From assembly GCF_918797505.1 (NCBI RefSeq), contig NC_092793.1, positions 45,496,243 through 45,560,242 on the forward strand: DNA of 64,000 bases, in the 5' to 3' direction. Both the position numbers and the translations under genes were made by a program. Source of the DNA: Bemisia tabaci (lineage: Eukaryota > Arthropoda > Insecta > Hemiptera > Aleyrodidae). The first letter of the stretch is position 1. Each line of letters starts with the position of its first letter. This document shows positions 11,430 to 23,372 of the stretch, piece by piece. A model generated the notes under the pieces. That model was given only the letters and a program-made list of their open reading frames with translations. It ran no database searches and was not told the DNA's origin.

Positions 11430-11943
11430 ACCGTACTAAAGAGGAACAAAGTTCGAGCTTTTAGGTGTTGCCAAATTATTGTCAATAAAATACGATTTTT
11501 TCTGAAAAATCCTTGAATATTTTCTTCCTAATTTTTTTGCGAATTTTATTCATAATCAGATTTGAAGGGCTTGGAGGGCAGTAAAGCGCATAAGTGCAGT
11601 GTTTTAAAAAAAAATTGAGATACTAATGATTTCAAGTAAAACAAGTATTAATGCAAATTCTGTGAACAATTCGCTCCAAAATTACAATTTTTAAGCATTA
11701 AAAAGTCAGTTTGAACTTCTTTTCTACCACTTAGATCCATCTAATTTCGAAAGTTCGAACAATTATTCCTCGAAACAGTAAAAACTGTGTACTTACGCGT
11801 CTTGTCCTCTAAGCTCCTCATTTAATCTATCTGAAAATATTGAGAGAAAATATTCATAACTGCCTCTTCAAAAATAAAAATTTTATCCGAGGAAATTGGC
11901 AACTTTCGAATGTTCATGCGGCGTTTTTCCTCAGCACGTTAGT
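11430..11943. repeat. Degenerate inverted element related to family A
   Basis: The right end, inverted, reads CGTGCTGAGGAAAAACGCCG followed by CATGAACATTCGAAAGTTGCC, the family A terminus. The left part carries GTACTAAAGAGGAAC and TTGCCAAATTATTGTC, a diverged inverted partner. At about 510 bp it is twice the usual 253 bp, so it may be two copies or one copy with an insertion. It is non-coding. Confidence 0.5.
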
Positions 11944-12070
11944 TGTGTTTGCTCTATAATTCAGAAGGTTCTCGGTTAGCCCCCTGAATTTCACGTCAAA
12001 TGAGTTTACGCACTTTTAGACTGCGACAGATTCGCTAATCGGTCCTTTCCAAAACTATCAAAGGAACACA

Positions 12071-12530
12071 TCGATGGTCAGAATGCAAAACCACATATAT
12101 CTCCTTTGCGATATTCAAAATCTCCGCTCCTACTTTATTTTTTCGTGGAGAAACAAGTCAACGTTATTGCTTGAATTTTTTATAGAATACTCCTCCAGCA
12201 GAGAAGAAAAATCAAGAAATTACGGTCACTAGTTTTCCCAATAAAAAATTAAGCATGGCAGGAAGTCTGTAGCGTCGCAAACCGAGATATCAACGGCGTA
12301 AAGTCCGCAATCGCATACATCGTTTGCGGTGTCTGAAACCTGCGCCTCTATCTTATTTTTTTAAAGGAGAACAAATTGACATCATTCCTGCAAGTTTTTG
12401 CAGAATTTTCTTCGCAGAGAGAAGAAAAATCACGTCAGTTTTAAAGAATTGCCGTTGAGGAGTATAAAAAATAAAGTATGCCAAGATATCTGCGACGTTG
12501 CAAACCGAGTTATGTAATGGCGGACCTACG
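12071..12530. mobile_element. Two adjoining family B MITE copies
   Basis: The first copy (about 12,071-12,295) starts TCGATGGTCAGAATGCAAAA and ends near GCGTCGCAAACCGAGATA. The second (about 12,300-12,530) starts near AAGTCCGCAATCGCATACAT and ends GCGACGTTGCAAACCGAG. Both carry the family interior: CTCC or CTGCGCCTC, TTATTTTTT, GGAGA-ACAA-T-GAC, and AGAAGAAAAATCA. Together they form a head-to-tail dimer. Confidence 0.7.
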
Positions 12531-15325
12531 CTGTCGATATGTAGTTTCGTTCTTTGGCCGTTTCAACGCCCAATCAACGTTTTTACGGAGGAAATTGGGC
12601 AACATTTGAATTTCATAGGTCTTTCTTCCATAGCACGGCGGAGGTACTCCCGAGGAATACCGTAGGAACAGGAGCAGAAGAGGTGGCGGTGGCGGTGTGT
12701 AAGTCGGGTGACGATTGTTTGACAAGCGTAGCCGGAAGAAGGCATCGCGGTGCAGGCGCCGGCGCCAGAACAATGACACCTATCTCTTGGTGTTGCTCTG
12801 TGTGCGCCTCACGCATACTAAATTGCCGACCATACATGCGCGATGATCGCCCCGTTGTTGTCGCCGTAAAGAGCAAAAATATTGAACGCACTCGTTAATC
12901 CACGCGGCTGGCCGATTATTGAAACCTTCAAGCAGCCCGATACGACATCGAATTGCAATATATTGCTTGGATAAGATTATGGGCTATGTCTTATTGTATT
13001 GTATCGACATAGTTTCAACAATCGGGCCGCTGATGGGATGCGTTGAAATGTCGCGAATTTTTTGTCATCGGGACAAAATAGGTACACTTTATTTGCGCTG
13101 GTTTTGAGATTTTCGCCCTTTGGAAATCGTGAAGTAGACAAATTTAACTCCGTGTTATTTTTATATCATTTTTCTAATTTTTCTTATTGTTTCTTCTTCT
13201 TTTTTTTACATATATACCCAAATAGAATCCTAAAGAATGATCTCTCTTTCTAAAAGACCCACTGTGCCGTGTTTAAAACATGAAAAAAATGTTTAAAAAA
13301 AAAAAAATAAGTAAATACAGCTCTTCCTTTCTGTTTGGAAAGACAATAGTTATAGTTGTCTTTAGGTATTGACGAGATGTAATCCTCGCTTGTGAAGATC
13401 CTTCTTCTACGGAAAACAGTTATTGCGTAGATATCATTTAATAAGCTTTCAAAATGTGGCGCGAATCGCACGATAATTCGTTGATCTTAAGTGCGTAACG
13501 GCTGGATGCAACTATTCGAGCTTAACGGTTGTCCGTGTTACATGCAAAAAAAATGAAGGCGTTTCGTGTTCGCCTGCCCGTCGACCGTGGAGCGACGGAC
13601 GCTAAAACTGATGGGTCTCAACTTGCAAGAGCCCAACAACGGGCCGTCGATCTCTCGCCGTTTCAATGCCGTTGGCGTCACAGCTTACCGAACTCCAAAA
13701 ATCACCACAAAATCGGGGGATTTGATTTGTCGCACGCTAGAAATGAGTCAGCTTGGCTTATTTCTAGCATGCGACAATAGCGAGAGTGTAAAGGATTAGC
13801 AATATCGAAGCGACTTTTTTTTTGATGCACCTTTTTAAGAGAAACCCAACAAAAATATCTTTATAGAATTTTCTGTGAAAATGTTTGAACAATGCGTGAT
13901 GAAAATTTCAAGAAAAACTGTTGGTTCGTTTTCTTTTAAAAAGATAAAAATTGATCGGTAATTTACAACGTCGTAATCGGAGGTAAGCTCTTTTTGACTC
14001 TAACCATCTGCGTATTTAAATCAACTGTGCCCGCAGCTTCTTGTCAGTCGCCAACCTTAGGTTTGCCGCAGAGAGGGAGATGTAATAAAACCTAACCCAA
14101 ATAATCTCGCGAACTGTTATGATTCTCTCTCATGTAAGATTTTTTGCCATTTTTTTTGTCTTTCTCTTTCGGCAGCTTCCGATTTAAATTTCATGAATTC
14201 ACGAGGCGTGCGATCCCGCGGATGTTAAGCGGAAGGAGATGTCTGCGAAGAATATTCGGCGGATGTGCGCCGTTAAGTTGTTACATCACATGCGGATCGC
14301 GACTCCTCGCCCGGAGCCATGGGAACGCACACGATCATGGACCTGTTCGATTAATCGATTTAACCTCGATCACTATACCGGTCAACGGCTACGTCGCTCG
14401 ATGCATCGCCGTTAATTTGTAAAGCGCGGGAAAACGGTCCAATTGTTATGGGTGGAACCATCGAATCTATCGAATATCGAATGATGTGGTCACCAGATCA
14501 GTCCATTCGCGGATTTTTTCATCGAGTGCTCGAATTTTTTTATCCGTTGCGTGGGTAACGTAACGAGTTTCGTGGATAGCAACGTTGCAATATCCTTTCC
14601 GCATAGCTTGTGATCTTTAAAGATGCGAGAATGTCGCCCATATAGGTGGTATGTCCGTCTATCTGCGAACTAAAAGACGGGTAAGGCGGCGCGACGCGGC
14701 GGAGAGAGGGTATACAATTCTGGGGCAAATTACATAAACCAGGACGCATTTCTTCATTGAGATAACAACAGCACCCCTCAAAAAAATTGCACCAATGGGG
14801 ATTTAATAATGAGCAGACATTTCTATGAGATTATCTCAGTGGAGAGGAAGATACTTGTATTTTTCTGTGAAAATATGACGGTTCCAGAGGGGAAGGACCT
14901 CGGTAAGAATGTGCGGTTCCCAAGGCAAAAGACCGTGGCAAGATTGAATTTACGAGTACTATCAAAATCTTGAAAACTAGATTGAATTTGCACGAAGGTA
15001 ATAAGTTTGCAGTAATTTTGGGTTACTAAAAACCTGCAAAATGTTTGGTTGTTTAAATTCGAGCCAAGAATGCGATTGCATGCAATTTAAGCGCACCCGA
15101 GTGAACTAAATCTTTCCTAATTTTGAATTTTCAAATGAAGAAAAGCATTGCTTTCTTGGAAATGTTTGCTCTAAAAACCAAGGTCCTTTCCCCATGAAAC
15201 GTCCTCAGTATAGTCACTTGAGCTCAGTTCTTCATCTCTGCTGAGAGGCTTGAAATGTGTAAGGGAAAGGCTTGATCAGTTTCGAATTACTATAAGTATT
15301 CAAAACTTTGTCTGAAAATGTGCCC

Positions 15326-15371
<46 letters not shown>

Positions 15372-15799
15372 GTGCCCAGCAGCAGCTCGGGAACCTTCCA
15401 AATTCGAGAAGGGCGCAAAATTTTTTGGAACCAGACTCGTCTTTTACTTTTAGATGTAACCGAAATAAACAGGCAGTCGGGTGATGCTCCCCCCACCTTT
15501 GGAGGGGAGGGGGGCAAGGTGGGGCGCTATTAATTAGCGATAAACCGGTGTTCGCGATGCCTTGGTGAATCTTCACTTTCTCCCGCCAGCCGCCACGCGG
15601 CGCTGCAGAACCCCCCCCCCCCCCCCCCCCCCTGCGTGTTCGTCTAATGTAATACAAACTCATTTGACCCCATGATCAGCCGCGTGCTCTGGAATTATGC
15701 CTCTTGAATACTCTTGATCTTGTCGCGTGCCCGCATCGAGTGGAGTGCGTGTTGCATTCGTTGCGCCTTCTAATTCTCGTCCATCAAATATTAGAACGG
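12531..15799. other. Intergenic, no gene recognised; homopolymers
   Basis: No conserved coding region is visible. The GC-rich patch at 12,550-12,900 opens frames on both strands but shows no domain or splice framework. An A40 run lies at 15330-15369 and a C22 run at 15611-15632. The open frame near 14,144-14,422 starts in T-rich sequence and I do not recognise it. Confidence 0.4.
13728..13776. repeat. 17-bp stem hairpin
   Basis: TGTCGCACGCTAGAAAT at 13728-13744 pairs with ATTTCTAGCATGCGACA at 13760-13776, with one G-T mismatch and a 15-nt loop. It sits just downstream of an AATCGGGGGA word. It could be a MITE end pair collapsed on itself. No transcript context is visible. Confidence 0.6.
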
Positions 15800-17413
15800 C
15801 AATGGGCCTGTTGCACCAATTTTTTTTATTGCTTTAATCGAAAGACCTAAGGCTCCTGATGTCACAGGAATTTTCCCGGAGTTTTTTGATCACCGGAAAC
15901 CCCCAAAAAATCAACTTAAAAACGCCTCAGAATTTGGATTTTCAAACGGTCGTTTCGGGTCCGCCATACTTGTGACGTGAAATGATATGACAGACCTGGT
16001 TTCTTCATCACTTACAATGTATTTTCCCGTAAGGAAATGGCAGCCGCTTTTCAAATGCAAATATCGAGTCAATCGCTAATTTTTTGATCAAAATTGAAAG
16101 CAGAAATGGATTCCTCGTACGTTTAAATGGTTAAAACCTTCATTAGATAAATAAGAACCGACGGGATAAACCCTATTTTTAAGGAAGACTGTAGTCAATG
16201 GGCGATTGTTTACATCTGCTTAGTGATAACAGACATGGACATTAGCTCAATATTTGGTCATTTTCATGAGTTTTTACTTGTTTGTCACTATATGAAGTAA
16301 GTTTATTTTGTAAATCAATTGTCTAGTGTCTTAGGATCATGTTAAAAGCTGTAAAGGTATACTTTGTTACTATTAATTCAGAACACACTCCGGCAGTCCA
16401 ACGCTCAAACCTGGATGTAGCGAGTCAGTTGTTATATCTTACTATTTCACCCTTTAATGCTTCACTGAAGACACCAAATGATAGTATCAATCATTGATGA
16501 TAAAAAAAGTAAAAACTTACCTTTGACAATACTGATGAGATGAGGAGACCGGTATGTTTTAGCTGGAGGCAAGGAAAGTAGACGTAGGATCCTTCTTCGA
16601 TTACCAGACTTTATCGATAAATTTTTCTGTATAGTGTTACATTTAAAACACACAGGATTTTAAAATAACATAAGTTTATAAAAACGTGGGAACGTTCTGA
16701 ATGATATTGAGATGTTTGTTGAAGAGTTAAGAATGATTTACACGCATTGAGAGAACATCCAGGGTTTGAGCGTTGGACTGCCGGAGTGTGTTCTGAATAA
16801 ATAAGTAACAAAGTATACCTTTACAGCTTTTAACATGATCCTAAGACACTAGACAATTGATTTACAAAATAAACTTACCTTCAAATAGTGACAAACAAGT
16901 AAAAACTCATGAAAATGACCAAATATTGAGCTAATGTCCATGTCTGTTATCACTAAGCAGATGTAAACAATCGCCCATTGACTACAGTCTTCCTTAAAAG
17001 TAGGGTTTATCCGTCGGTTCTTATTTATCTAATGAAGGTTTTAACCATTTAAACGTACGAGGAATCCATTTCTGCTTTCATAATTTTGATAAAAAAATTA
17101 GCGATTGACTCGATATTTGCATTTGAAAAGCGGCTGCCATTTCCTTACGGGAAAATACATTGTAAGTGATGAAGAAACCAGGTCTGTCATATCATTTCAC
17201 GTCACAAGTAGTCACAAGCATAGAATCCACCAATCACAAGAATGGCGGTTGAAAAGCGACCGTTTTGAATGGGTCGGTTCCAAAAACAGCTTTTTTTTGA
17301 GTTTGAGAGGTCATTTCAAGGTTTTTTAATAGCGCCATCGTTCTTTTCGTGAAATTTGCCATAAGAATCAGGCATCAATTTGCAAATCCCCGCACCTTGC
17401 AACAGGCCCATTG
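15800..17413. mobile_element. 1.6-kb inverted duplication with CAATGGGCCTGTTGCA ends
   Basis: The outer ends are CAATGGGCCTGTTGCA (15,800 on) and its inverse ending at 17,413. Arms match closely from about 15,948-16,420 against 16,755-17,265. Shared words include GTGACGTGAAATGATATGAC, ATGTATTTTCCCGTAAGG, CGTACGTTTAAATGG, ATGGACATTAGCTCAAT and CACACTCCGGCAGTCC. The right arm has an extra block of about 31 bases near 17,212-17,243. The loop (about 16,420-16,755) is single copy. Both arms contain an intron-like boundary (see 16,727-16,941), so a spliced gene fragment was duplicated in inverse inside a TIR-bounded element. Confidence 0.8.
16727..16941 (-). pseudogene. Two-exon ORF-like fragment inside the inverted duplication
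   Basis: On the minus strand an ATG at 16,941 opens 21 codons (MDISSIFGHFHEFLL..., ending LK at 16,879), followed by a strong donor GTAAGT. An acceptor TTATTCAG ends at 16,793, giving an 86-nt intron. In phase, 21 further codons follow (NTLRQSNAQTLDV...) before TAA at 16,727. In the left arm the donor has lost one base (GAAGTAAGT), so that copy is probably broken. A second donor-like AAAGGTAAGT occurs near 16,523 on the minus strand. I do not recognise the peptide. It is more likely a captured or decayed gene fragment than a live gene. Confidence 0.3.
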
Positions 17414-17982
17414 TTTTTTTTTTCCGTTACGAAATTGAATTGAGGAGATTCAAGGAAGAAGAAAATAAGAGGTCAGAAATTAAAAAAAACAAATCTGCTG
17501 AGAACAAATGTTTCCCAAGCATTGTTCGCGCTCCTTCAGTCCACGACACGAAAAATGGCCAAGGGGCGGAGTCAGGTGATCGATGAACAAGGGAGGTACA
17601 GCACTCGCCTGCATAGTAATATTAATTGCACTTGCGACGTTTTTAAAATGAGCCCAAAATATTAATGTTATGTTAACGGCAATTAACAACTTCATTTTAA
17701 TCATTTTAACGAAACAAAAAACTAAAATATTAATCGGAGGATTACAATTTAGGTAATCATGGTTGTGTAATTATGTGTAATTTTGGCTACTGCTGAATCC
17801 GATATTGAGCTTAGTTTTTCTCCATCGTGCTCAGATTTTTCGGCAAATTAGACTTTTCTCTGGAGAAGCTCGACTTCTCGGGATTTTCCTGGGGAAAATT
17901 GAGCTAATCTAGAAAAGGAAGGTCATCTCCGGACTCTGAGCTAAAAATTTATTCGTCATCATGACTCATTTCAGGCAAATCC

Positions 17983-18021
<39 letters not shown>

Positions 18022-19826
18022 ATTGTTTTTGATCTGTGAATTGTTCAATTATTTAGGAACCAGGTATATTTTCGTGCTCATTTTTTTTTTTATTTATTTT
18101 TTTTTTTTTTAGTAATTTTGTCTTCGATATGAAACTTATCAAATTTGAGACATCTGCAAATTCTCATTGCAAAATGCCGTCCTGTTATATCCCAACATAA
18201 TGCGCTCTCCCACGAGGGTCAACACTCATCGGTGCGGATCATCATCCTCCCCCTCTTGCGTTGATTTCAGCACCTCTCACTCGAGGATCAATTTGGTGCG
18301 CAAGATGCATACAAAATGACGTCCGTTTTTTCATCAACCGACGACGACGGGTGCAAAAAATTAAACTTCATGAAGCAACCGTAGACCGACATTATTGTTC
18401 CATCTCAAAGATCCGTCGATACGACCTGTGGGAGTCATGCAATAGGAAACCGTCGCTGCACGCACGGCTTGGCTGACTTTTCCCCCCTTTTAAATATTTC
18501 GTCCGAAGAATCAAAGCGCCTCTTTGGCAACGCGAAACAATGCCGCACCTCGACCTACAATCGCGCGCCGCTCAGGCTCACCCAGAAGAAGATTTCGGAA
18601 TTTCTCTTCTTTCGCAAAATCTCTCATTAAAATTATTTCGGTCGCCAAAAAATTCTCGCGCTTTTCGCTTCGGATGAATATGCACTGCTTGAGAAATACA
18701 CTTGGAAAAAATCTTTGAGCTAAATCAAATTGCGATTTTGCAAGTTGGTACTACTGTTTTTTATTTAACTCCATTTTGGCCTGGTTACTCGATCAAATTC
18801 CCGTCAAATTCCGATCTAATGGTGACTGGTGCGCACCATCTACCATCAAATTTCTGCGGCCTACAAAAATTTGATGGTAGATGATGGAGCTGTGGGGCTC
18901 ATCCTTCATCTGATTTCCACACAACCGTGCTTATTTCATGCTTATTTCAATCAACACGCTGTTTTGATTAATTTTACTCATCAATCTAGATAACTCTCGA
19001 CCGCCATCTTGGTCATAATTTTGATCGGAATTTGACCGTGTAATCAGGCCATTATAAATATCGCTTTTAGGTGAAACAAGCAGGCATGTAATTGGAGGAA
19101 ATGCGGTGTTGGGATATGATTGTTTAATTGACCGAAGAAAATTATTCCAACGAGAATATTGATTGTTTTTAGGACACATTTTTAGTCCTAGAAAATAAAG
19201 CCGTCACGATGCCCACTACCCTTGCAATAGCGTAGCCAGAAATTTTTCTCGAGGGGGAGTCGACGGTCCAAAATTTCTCATGGGGGGGGGGGGGGGTCCT
19301 TAGGTTAAAATTTTACCAAATCCCATAAAACTAAGTTCTTTGGAGACACATTTTCGAGCATAAAGGTCTAGATCTCTTTCTGTGTCTTAAAGCCAACTCG
19401 CCGTTTTGTTCACTTTGTAATTTGATGTTTTTTTCTTTATGTTACAGGTAAGCCAAATCTCTTGTTCAGCGTCTATTAATTTATTGTCAAACCGTAAGTG
19501 ATTTTATTGTCGTCCTAAAAATTACACGTAGTCTTCAAGGTTTATCTGAGCAGTTGTAGAGATAAACAGCTAAGTCTGTGGCTGAGCTACGCTTATCAAT
19601 GAAGCAATGATTACGAGAGTAAAAAGCTCTAATGATCAATATCGAAAAATATATCTATAAAATTATCCCGTAAGTCAGATGTATGATACAAGATGAGGTT
19701 TGAAAATATTCACGTAAGGACACTGACTTGCAGTAATATTATTATCCCATCCATCTATGCAACTAAAATTGCCTGGCGCAGTTTACACAAAGTGAATTTC
19801 GGTTTGGAGGTAGATACACTCTTCGC
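17414..19826. other. Intergenic, no gene recognised; hairpin and homopolymers
   Basis: No coding region supported. An A37 run lies at 17984-18020, with T-rich runs around 18,080-18,111. A hairpin at about 18,836-18,886 pairs CCATCTACCATCAAATTT with its inverse across a loop of about 15 nt. A G15 run lies at 19282-19296, just after AGCGTAGCCAGAAATTTTTC, a word typical of a dispersed repeat edge. Confidence 0.4.
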
Positions 19827-20534
19827 AAGGCAGATAAAGAATGATTGTCGCATCTTGTACCCTCTTGGCATCACACGGTATCGGGTATGTGGACCGGCCT
19901 CTGATCGCACGGCAAAACCGAACCATCCTCACGTCACAAATATTCAAGATGGCAGCCAAAATCGAATGCGACTACCATTCTATATCCACTCAGTATCTAC
20001 TTAGCAATCTCTGGATCTTACTAGTAGACGCTGCAACGATCAGGAAGGAAGGGGTATATGGGGGAAGAGCACATATTGATAATTAAACCACTCAGAGAAC
20101 CCTCTCTCCTAACCCCCGAGGGAGTTGCGATCATCGATGACGTAGCTAATCGTACGGGACCAGCTCCGTCCGCCTCACGCTCCGAAGAGAGGGATAACCT
20201 CATCATCGTGGGTTGGGACTCTCCAAGATTGGAAAGTAGGAAGAACTATGCTACTACAGAAATGATCCTGTAAAGTATAGTCTTAATTTCAGATCGGGAT
20301 ACTTCGCGGTAGCCATCTAAAGCGGATCGTCAACTGCCCGGGCGAGCTTGACACTGTGACTCACCAGCGCTCTCTGGCGGATAAACCGGGCAAAATAATC
20401 TTCTCGCCCTCTCCGCACAATGGACCAGACATTAAAATTTACGGAACAATCCTTCGAACATTTAAAAATTGACGTTTTGGAGGTTGTTGGTTAGGGTGGG
20501 CTGATAAAAAATATTCTCGGGAATAGTTTGCGGT

Positions 20535-20551
20535 TAGAGAGGATATTTATA
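20535..20551. repeat. LINE target-site duplication, left copy
   Basis: TAGAGAGGATATTTATA is repeated exactly at 23,356-23,372 on the other side of the LINE. The other palindrome arm (inverted, near 23,530-23,545) shows the same sequence once, followed directly by CAGGGTAAA, which is the empty site. Confidence 0.9.
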
Positions 20552-20707
20552 TATATATGAGTCGCTTTTATAGCGCTTTGGCGCTGTCGCGACTAGCCTA
20601 ATCGCCTACAAAGCTCGGTCTTGACGCCTAATCGCACAAAGCTCGGTCTTCAGGGTCATCAGGAGTGACAATCTCTTATCTCATTTAACACCCCTGTCGC
20701 CAACCTC

Positions 20708-21199
20708 TCACTGGGCGTCCCCTACGTCTCCTCCAGGAGGAACCCAATCAAGCATCTTTTTTGGCAGCCTCTCTTCCGTCATCCTATTGACATGACCATA
20801 CCAAACAAGTTGTTTGGTCATGACGTCGAACACGATGTCATTTTCGACTTCCATTATCTGACGCACTCTATCATTACGGACCCGATCTCTCCTAGAAATT
20901 CCTGCTGACCTTCTCCAGAAATCCATCTCCGTTGCTCTTAGCATATCCTGTGTCCGTTTCTTCAGCTGCCAAACTTCACATCCGTATGTTAATATACTTT
21001 TGACTACAGCGTTGTATATCCTCCTCTTGTTATCTTTGGAAATCCGCTGATCCCAGAGGATTCCATTTAACATCGCTATAGCCTTCCTTGCTAAGGTGTT
21101 CCTTTCCCTGATAGCTTGATCCGTCCTTCCATCCTGGGTCAACCGCACTCCCAAGTACTTAAAGTGCTCGCAGCCTTTGATCTGCTGCCCATCCTCCAC
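20708..21199 (-). pseudogene. Reverse transcriptase C-terminal fragment of the LINE
   Basis: This is the longest intact piece of the LINE protein, about 160 codons. It carries the post-catalytic region (KYLGVRLTQDGR, then a helical IRERNTLARKAIAML, then LTYGCEVWQLKKR) and the family C-terminal block (RATEMDFWRRSAGISRRDRV, VWYGHVNRM). It lacks the catalytic FADD box, which sits upstream in a different frame. The reading frame ends close to a GGDVGDAQ segment, where related proteins continue with a basic tail. Confidence 0.8.
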
Positions 21200-21241
21200 T
21201 CAATGCTTTGCTGATCACCGCCAAAACATCTTCTCAGATCT

Positions 21242-21573
21242 TTAGCTTTGTCTGACTTCCAGACCCCACTTCCGATACTCTTCTACTAGCTTGCGCATCA
21301 TGTATTCCGCGTCATCTTGATCTTGAGCAACCACCACCTGGTCATCAGCAAAGCACAGAGTAAACAGAGTTTCGAGATCACCCAAGGGACACCCATACCA
21401 GAGCATTTCTTTTTCCATTCTTTTAGCACGCACTCGAGATAAATTTTAAATAATGTTGGCGACAAACAACATCCCTGTTTTAAACCCTTAGTCACATAAA
21501 ATCCCGCTGACAACCCCCCCATGGCACTTAACTTTGGTAAAACTCCCTTTATAAAATCGCTTAACAGCGTCAA
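21242..21573 (-). pseudogene. Reverse transcriptase palm fragments (two frames)
   Basis: One frame (21,573-21,298) encodes FIKGVLPKLSAMG and KGLKQGCCLSPTLFKIYLE, the segment before the active site. The adjoining frame (21,433-21,242) continues with FTLCFADDQVVVAQDQDD, the catalytic FADD motif, then YMMRKLVEEYRKWGLEV. The shift between the two frames lies in their overlap, so this copy cannot make an intact enzyme. Confidence 0.8.
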
Positions 21574-22614
21574 TCAACCCCCGTTAAAATTCGATTTTTC
21601 CAAGGCCTCCCAAAGTTTCACCAACGGCACGCTGTCATACGCCTTCTGGAGATCCACAAAAATTAAATGCAGTTCCTGAGCTACGGCCATTTTCTTCTCA
21701 ATGACCTGGACAATAACAAGAGGTGATCTATCGTAGACCTGCCAGCTCTAAAACCAGCTGCTCCTCTGCTTCGTGATCCTGCCATTCGTCCTCGATCTTC
21801 GCTTTCAGTATCTTCCCGTACACTTTGCTTATTGTCCCGGTCACTGAGAGCCCCGGTAGTTGTTACAGTCGTCCTTCCTTCCCTTCTTTTTGTAGATGGC
21901 CTTGATCCAAGACTCCTTCCACTCCCTTGGTACCTCGTCACCCCTGATGCATTGTTGCATCAGTTTTCTGAGGCACTCAAAGAGCTTGGCAGTCCCGTAC
22001 TTGACCAAACTCGACAGGAATCCACCAGGACGGTGCTTTGTCATTAATTAGCTCTTTAACCGCTTTAATTATGTCACAAGTGTGGATCTCCAAGTTGTTC
22101 ATTCTTCCGTTGTCCGTGCTGTTGTCTCGAAACTCTGGGCGCCTTTCCGTCAAAAGATCTTTAAAATGATCCTCCAGTTTTTTAAGTGATATCGGAGAAA
22201 CGATGTCGCGCTTCATGTCTCTACGTAAACCTTTAATTAACTTCCAGCTCTCAGCACTTTTCCTCCCCCCTAGGTAGGTGTTAATTCTAGAACAGTTGCT
22301 TTCCCAAGCTTCATTCTTCTTCCGTGTTATGAGGCTCCTAACTTTAGACTGAGCTTTCCTGTAAGCAACTTTATCTTCAGTCTTTTTAGAGACAGAAATA
22401 TAAGGTGTTTTTGCCTCTTAAGATTTATCTCGTCTTCAATTTCTTCATCCCACCAGTAAGGATGCTGGTATTTATTACTGGTTTTGTGAACACCTAGGGC
22501 TTCTTTCGCTGCAGAGTGGATACAATCTTTGATGAACTGATATTGCTCTTCCGTGGTACCCGAGAGTCCATCCCCAGCTTCTCATCTAAGCGTTTCCGAT
22601 ACAGAGCCTTGACA

Positions 22615-23250
22615 CTAGGGTGCTCCAACTTTCGATGTTATACCATACTTCATGATTTTGCGTTCCCTGACTCTGCTGTTGCTCAGGCATTGGCTCTTTA
22701 TCTTTAATCCTTTAACGGGAAACGCTATATCTGCTCGGAGGAAATGATGATCACTGCCGCAAGAGAGTCCCCTGCACACTCTAACTTGCTGCAATTTCAA
22801 CTTAGTAGTGTGCTTTACAATTACATAATCGATGATGGATTTCAATCCTCGCGTTGGCTGGACCCAGGTATACTTATGGATGTCTTTGTGTTGAAAAAAA
22901 ACCATTCAAAAATTTTCATCTCAGTTTGAGAACAAATTGAGATGAGCCGATCACCGTTATCATTAACAGCATCCTCCCCCAAACGGTCCAACAACTTTAC
23001 AGTTTACTCGTCGTCCCGTTCTGCTGTTCAAATCACCCATAAGAATGGCTTCCCTGCCAGCACCAACGTTCAGTATTTCATCATTCAGATCTTCGAAGAA
23101 TTGGTCCTTACATGCGACAGTGGCATCATCATTTACACCGTATACTCCGAGCAGCGTGATCTTATGTCCGTACAGGTTAAGGTTCATTTTGATAATGCGC
23201 TGGTTGACGGCCTCCCAAGTGCCCACGAACTTACGTAGGTTTCTCCGCAA
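22615..23250 (-). pseudogene. APE-type endonuclease fragments of the LINE
   Basis: The frame 23,250-22,963 holds RRNLRKFVGTWEAVNQRIIK, LYGHKITLLGVYGVNDD and ILMGDLNSRTG, the central endonuclease strands with the catalytic-type GDLN motif. The sequence upstream to 23,340 still reads as coding (SGVAKDQRAQQGVAILL) before the 5' truncation. The next frame (22,905-22,615) has YTWVQPTRGLKSIIDYVIVK and GSDHHFLRADI, matching the last strands and the conserved Ser-Asp-His. A frameshift separates them. Confidence 0.8.
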
Positions 23251-23355
23251 AAGTATTGCTACTCCTTGCTGAGCACGCTGATCTTTGGCTACGCCGCTGA
23301 AGAATAGATCATAGTCACCGTAATTCTCTAGTAGTTCTCTCCGTAGTTCTCTCCG

Positions 23356-23372
23356 TAGAGAGGATATTTATA
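23356..23372. repeat. LINE target-site duplication, right copy
   Basis: This is an exact 17-base match to 20,535-20,551. It directly abuts the 5'-truncated end of the LINE, whose last bases form a short tandem of AGTTCTCTCCGT. Confidence 0.9.

Larger units (their letters stand above)
20552..23355 (-). mobile_element. 5'-truncated, frameshifted RTE-like LINE relic
   Basis: The order on the minus strand is endonuclease then reverse transcriptase. An APE-type endonuclease remnant runs about 23,340-22,615. It has LLGVYGVNDD, GDLNSRTG and, further on, IDYVIVKHT and SDHHFLRADI, but its N-terminal part is missing. Reverse transcriptase fragments follow in several frames: KPLKQGC-like GLKQGCCLSPTLFKIYL (about 21,500), the catalytic FADD box in LCFADDQVVVAQ (about 21,360), the thumb region YLGVRLTQDGR (about 21,160), and the C-terminal ILTYGCEVWQL and VWYGHVNRMTEERLPKKML. 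The 3' end carries two copies of a CGAGCTTTGT unit and finishes in an ATATATA microrepeat, as RTE-clade elements often do. Many frameshifts and stops show that it is dead. Clade assignment beyond RTE-like is uncertain. Confidence 0.85.

Noticed and set aside
12554..12898. Overlapping GC-rich frames on both strands
   Set aside because: Mutually overlapping, no domain, adjoining MITE copies; typical shadow frames.
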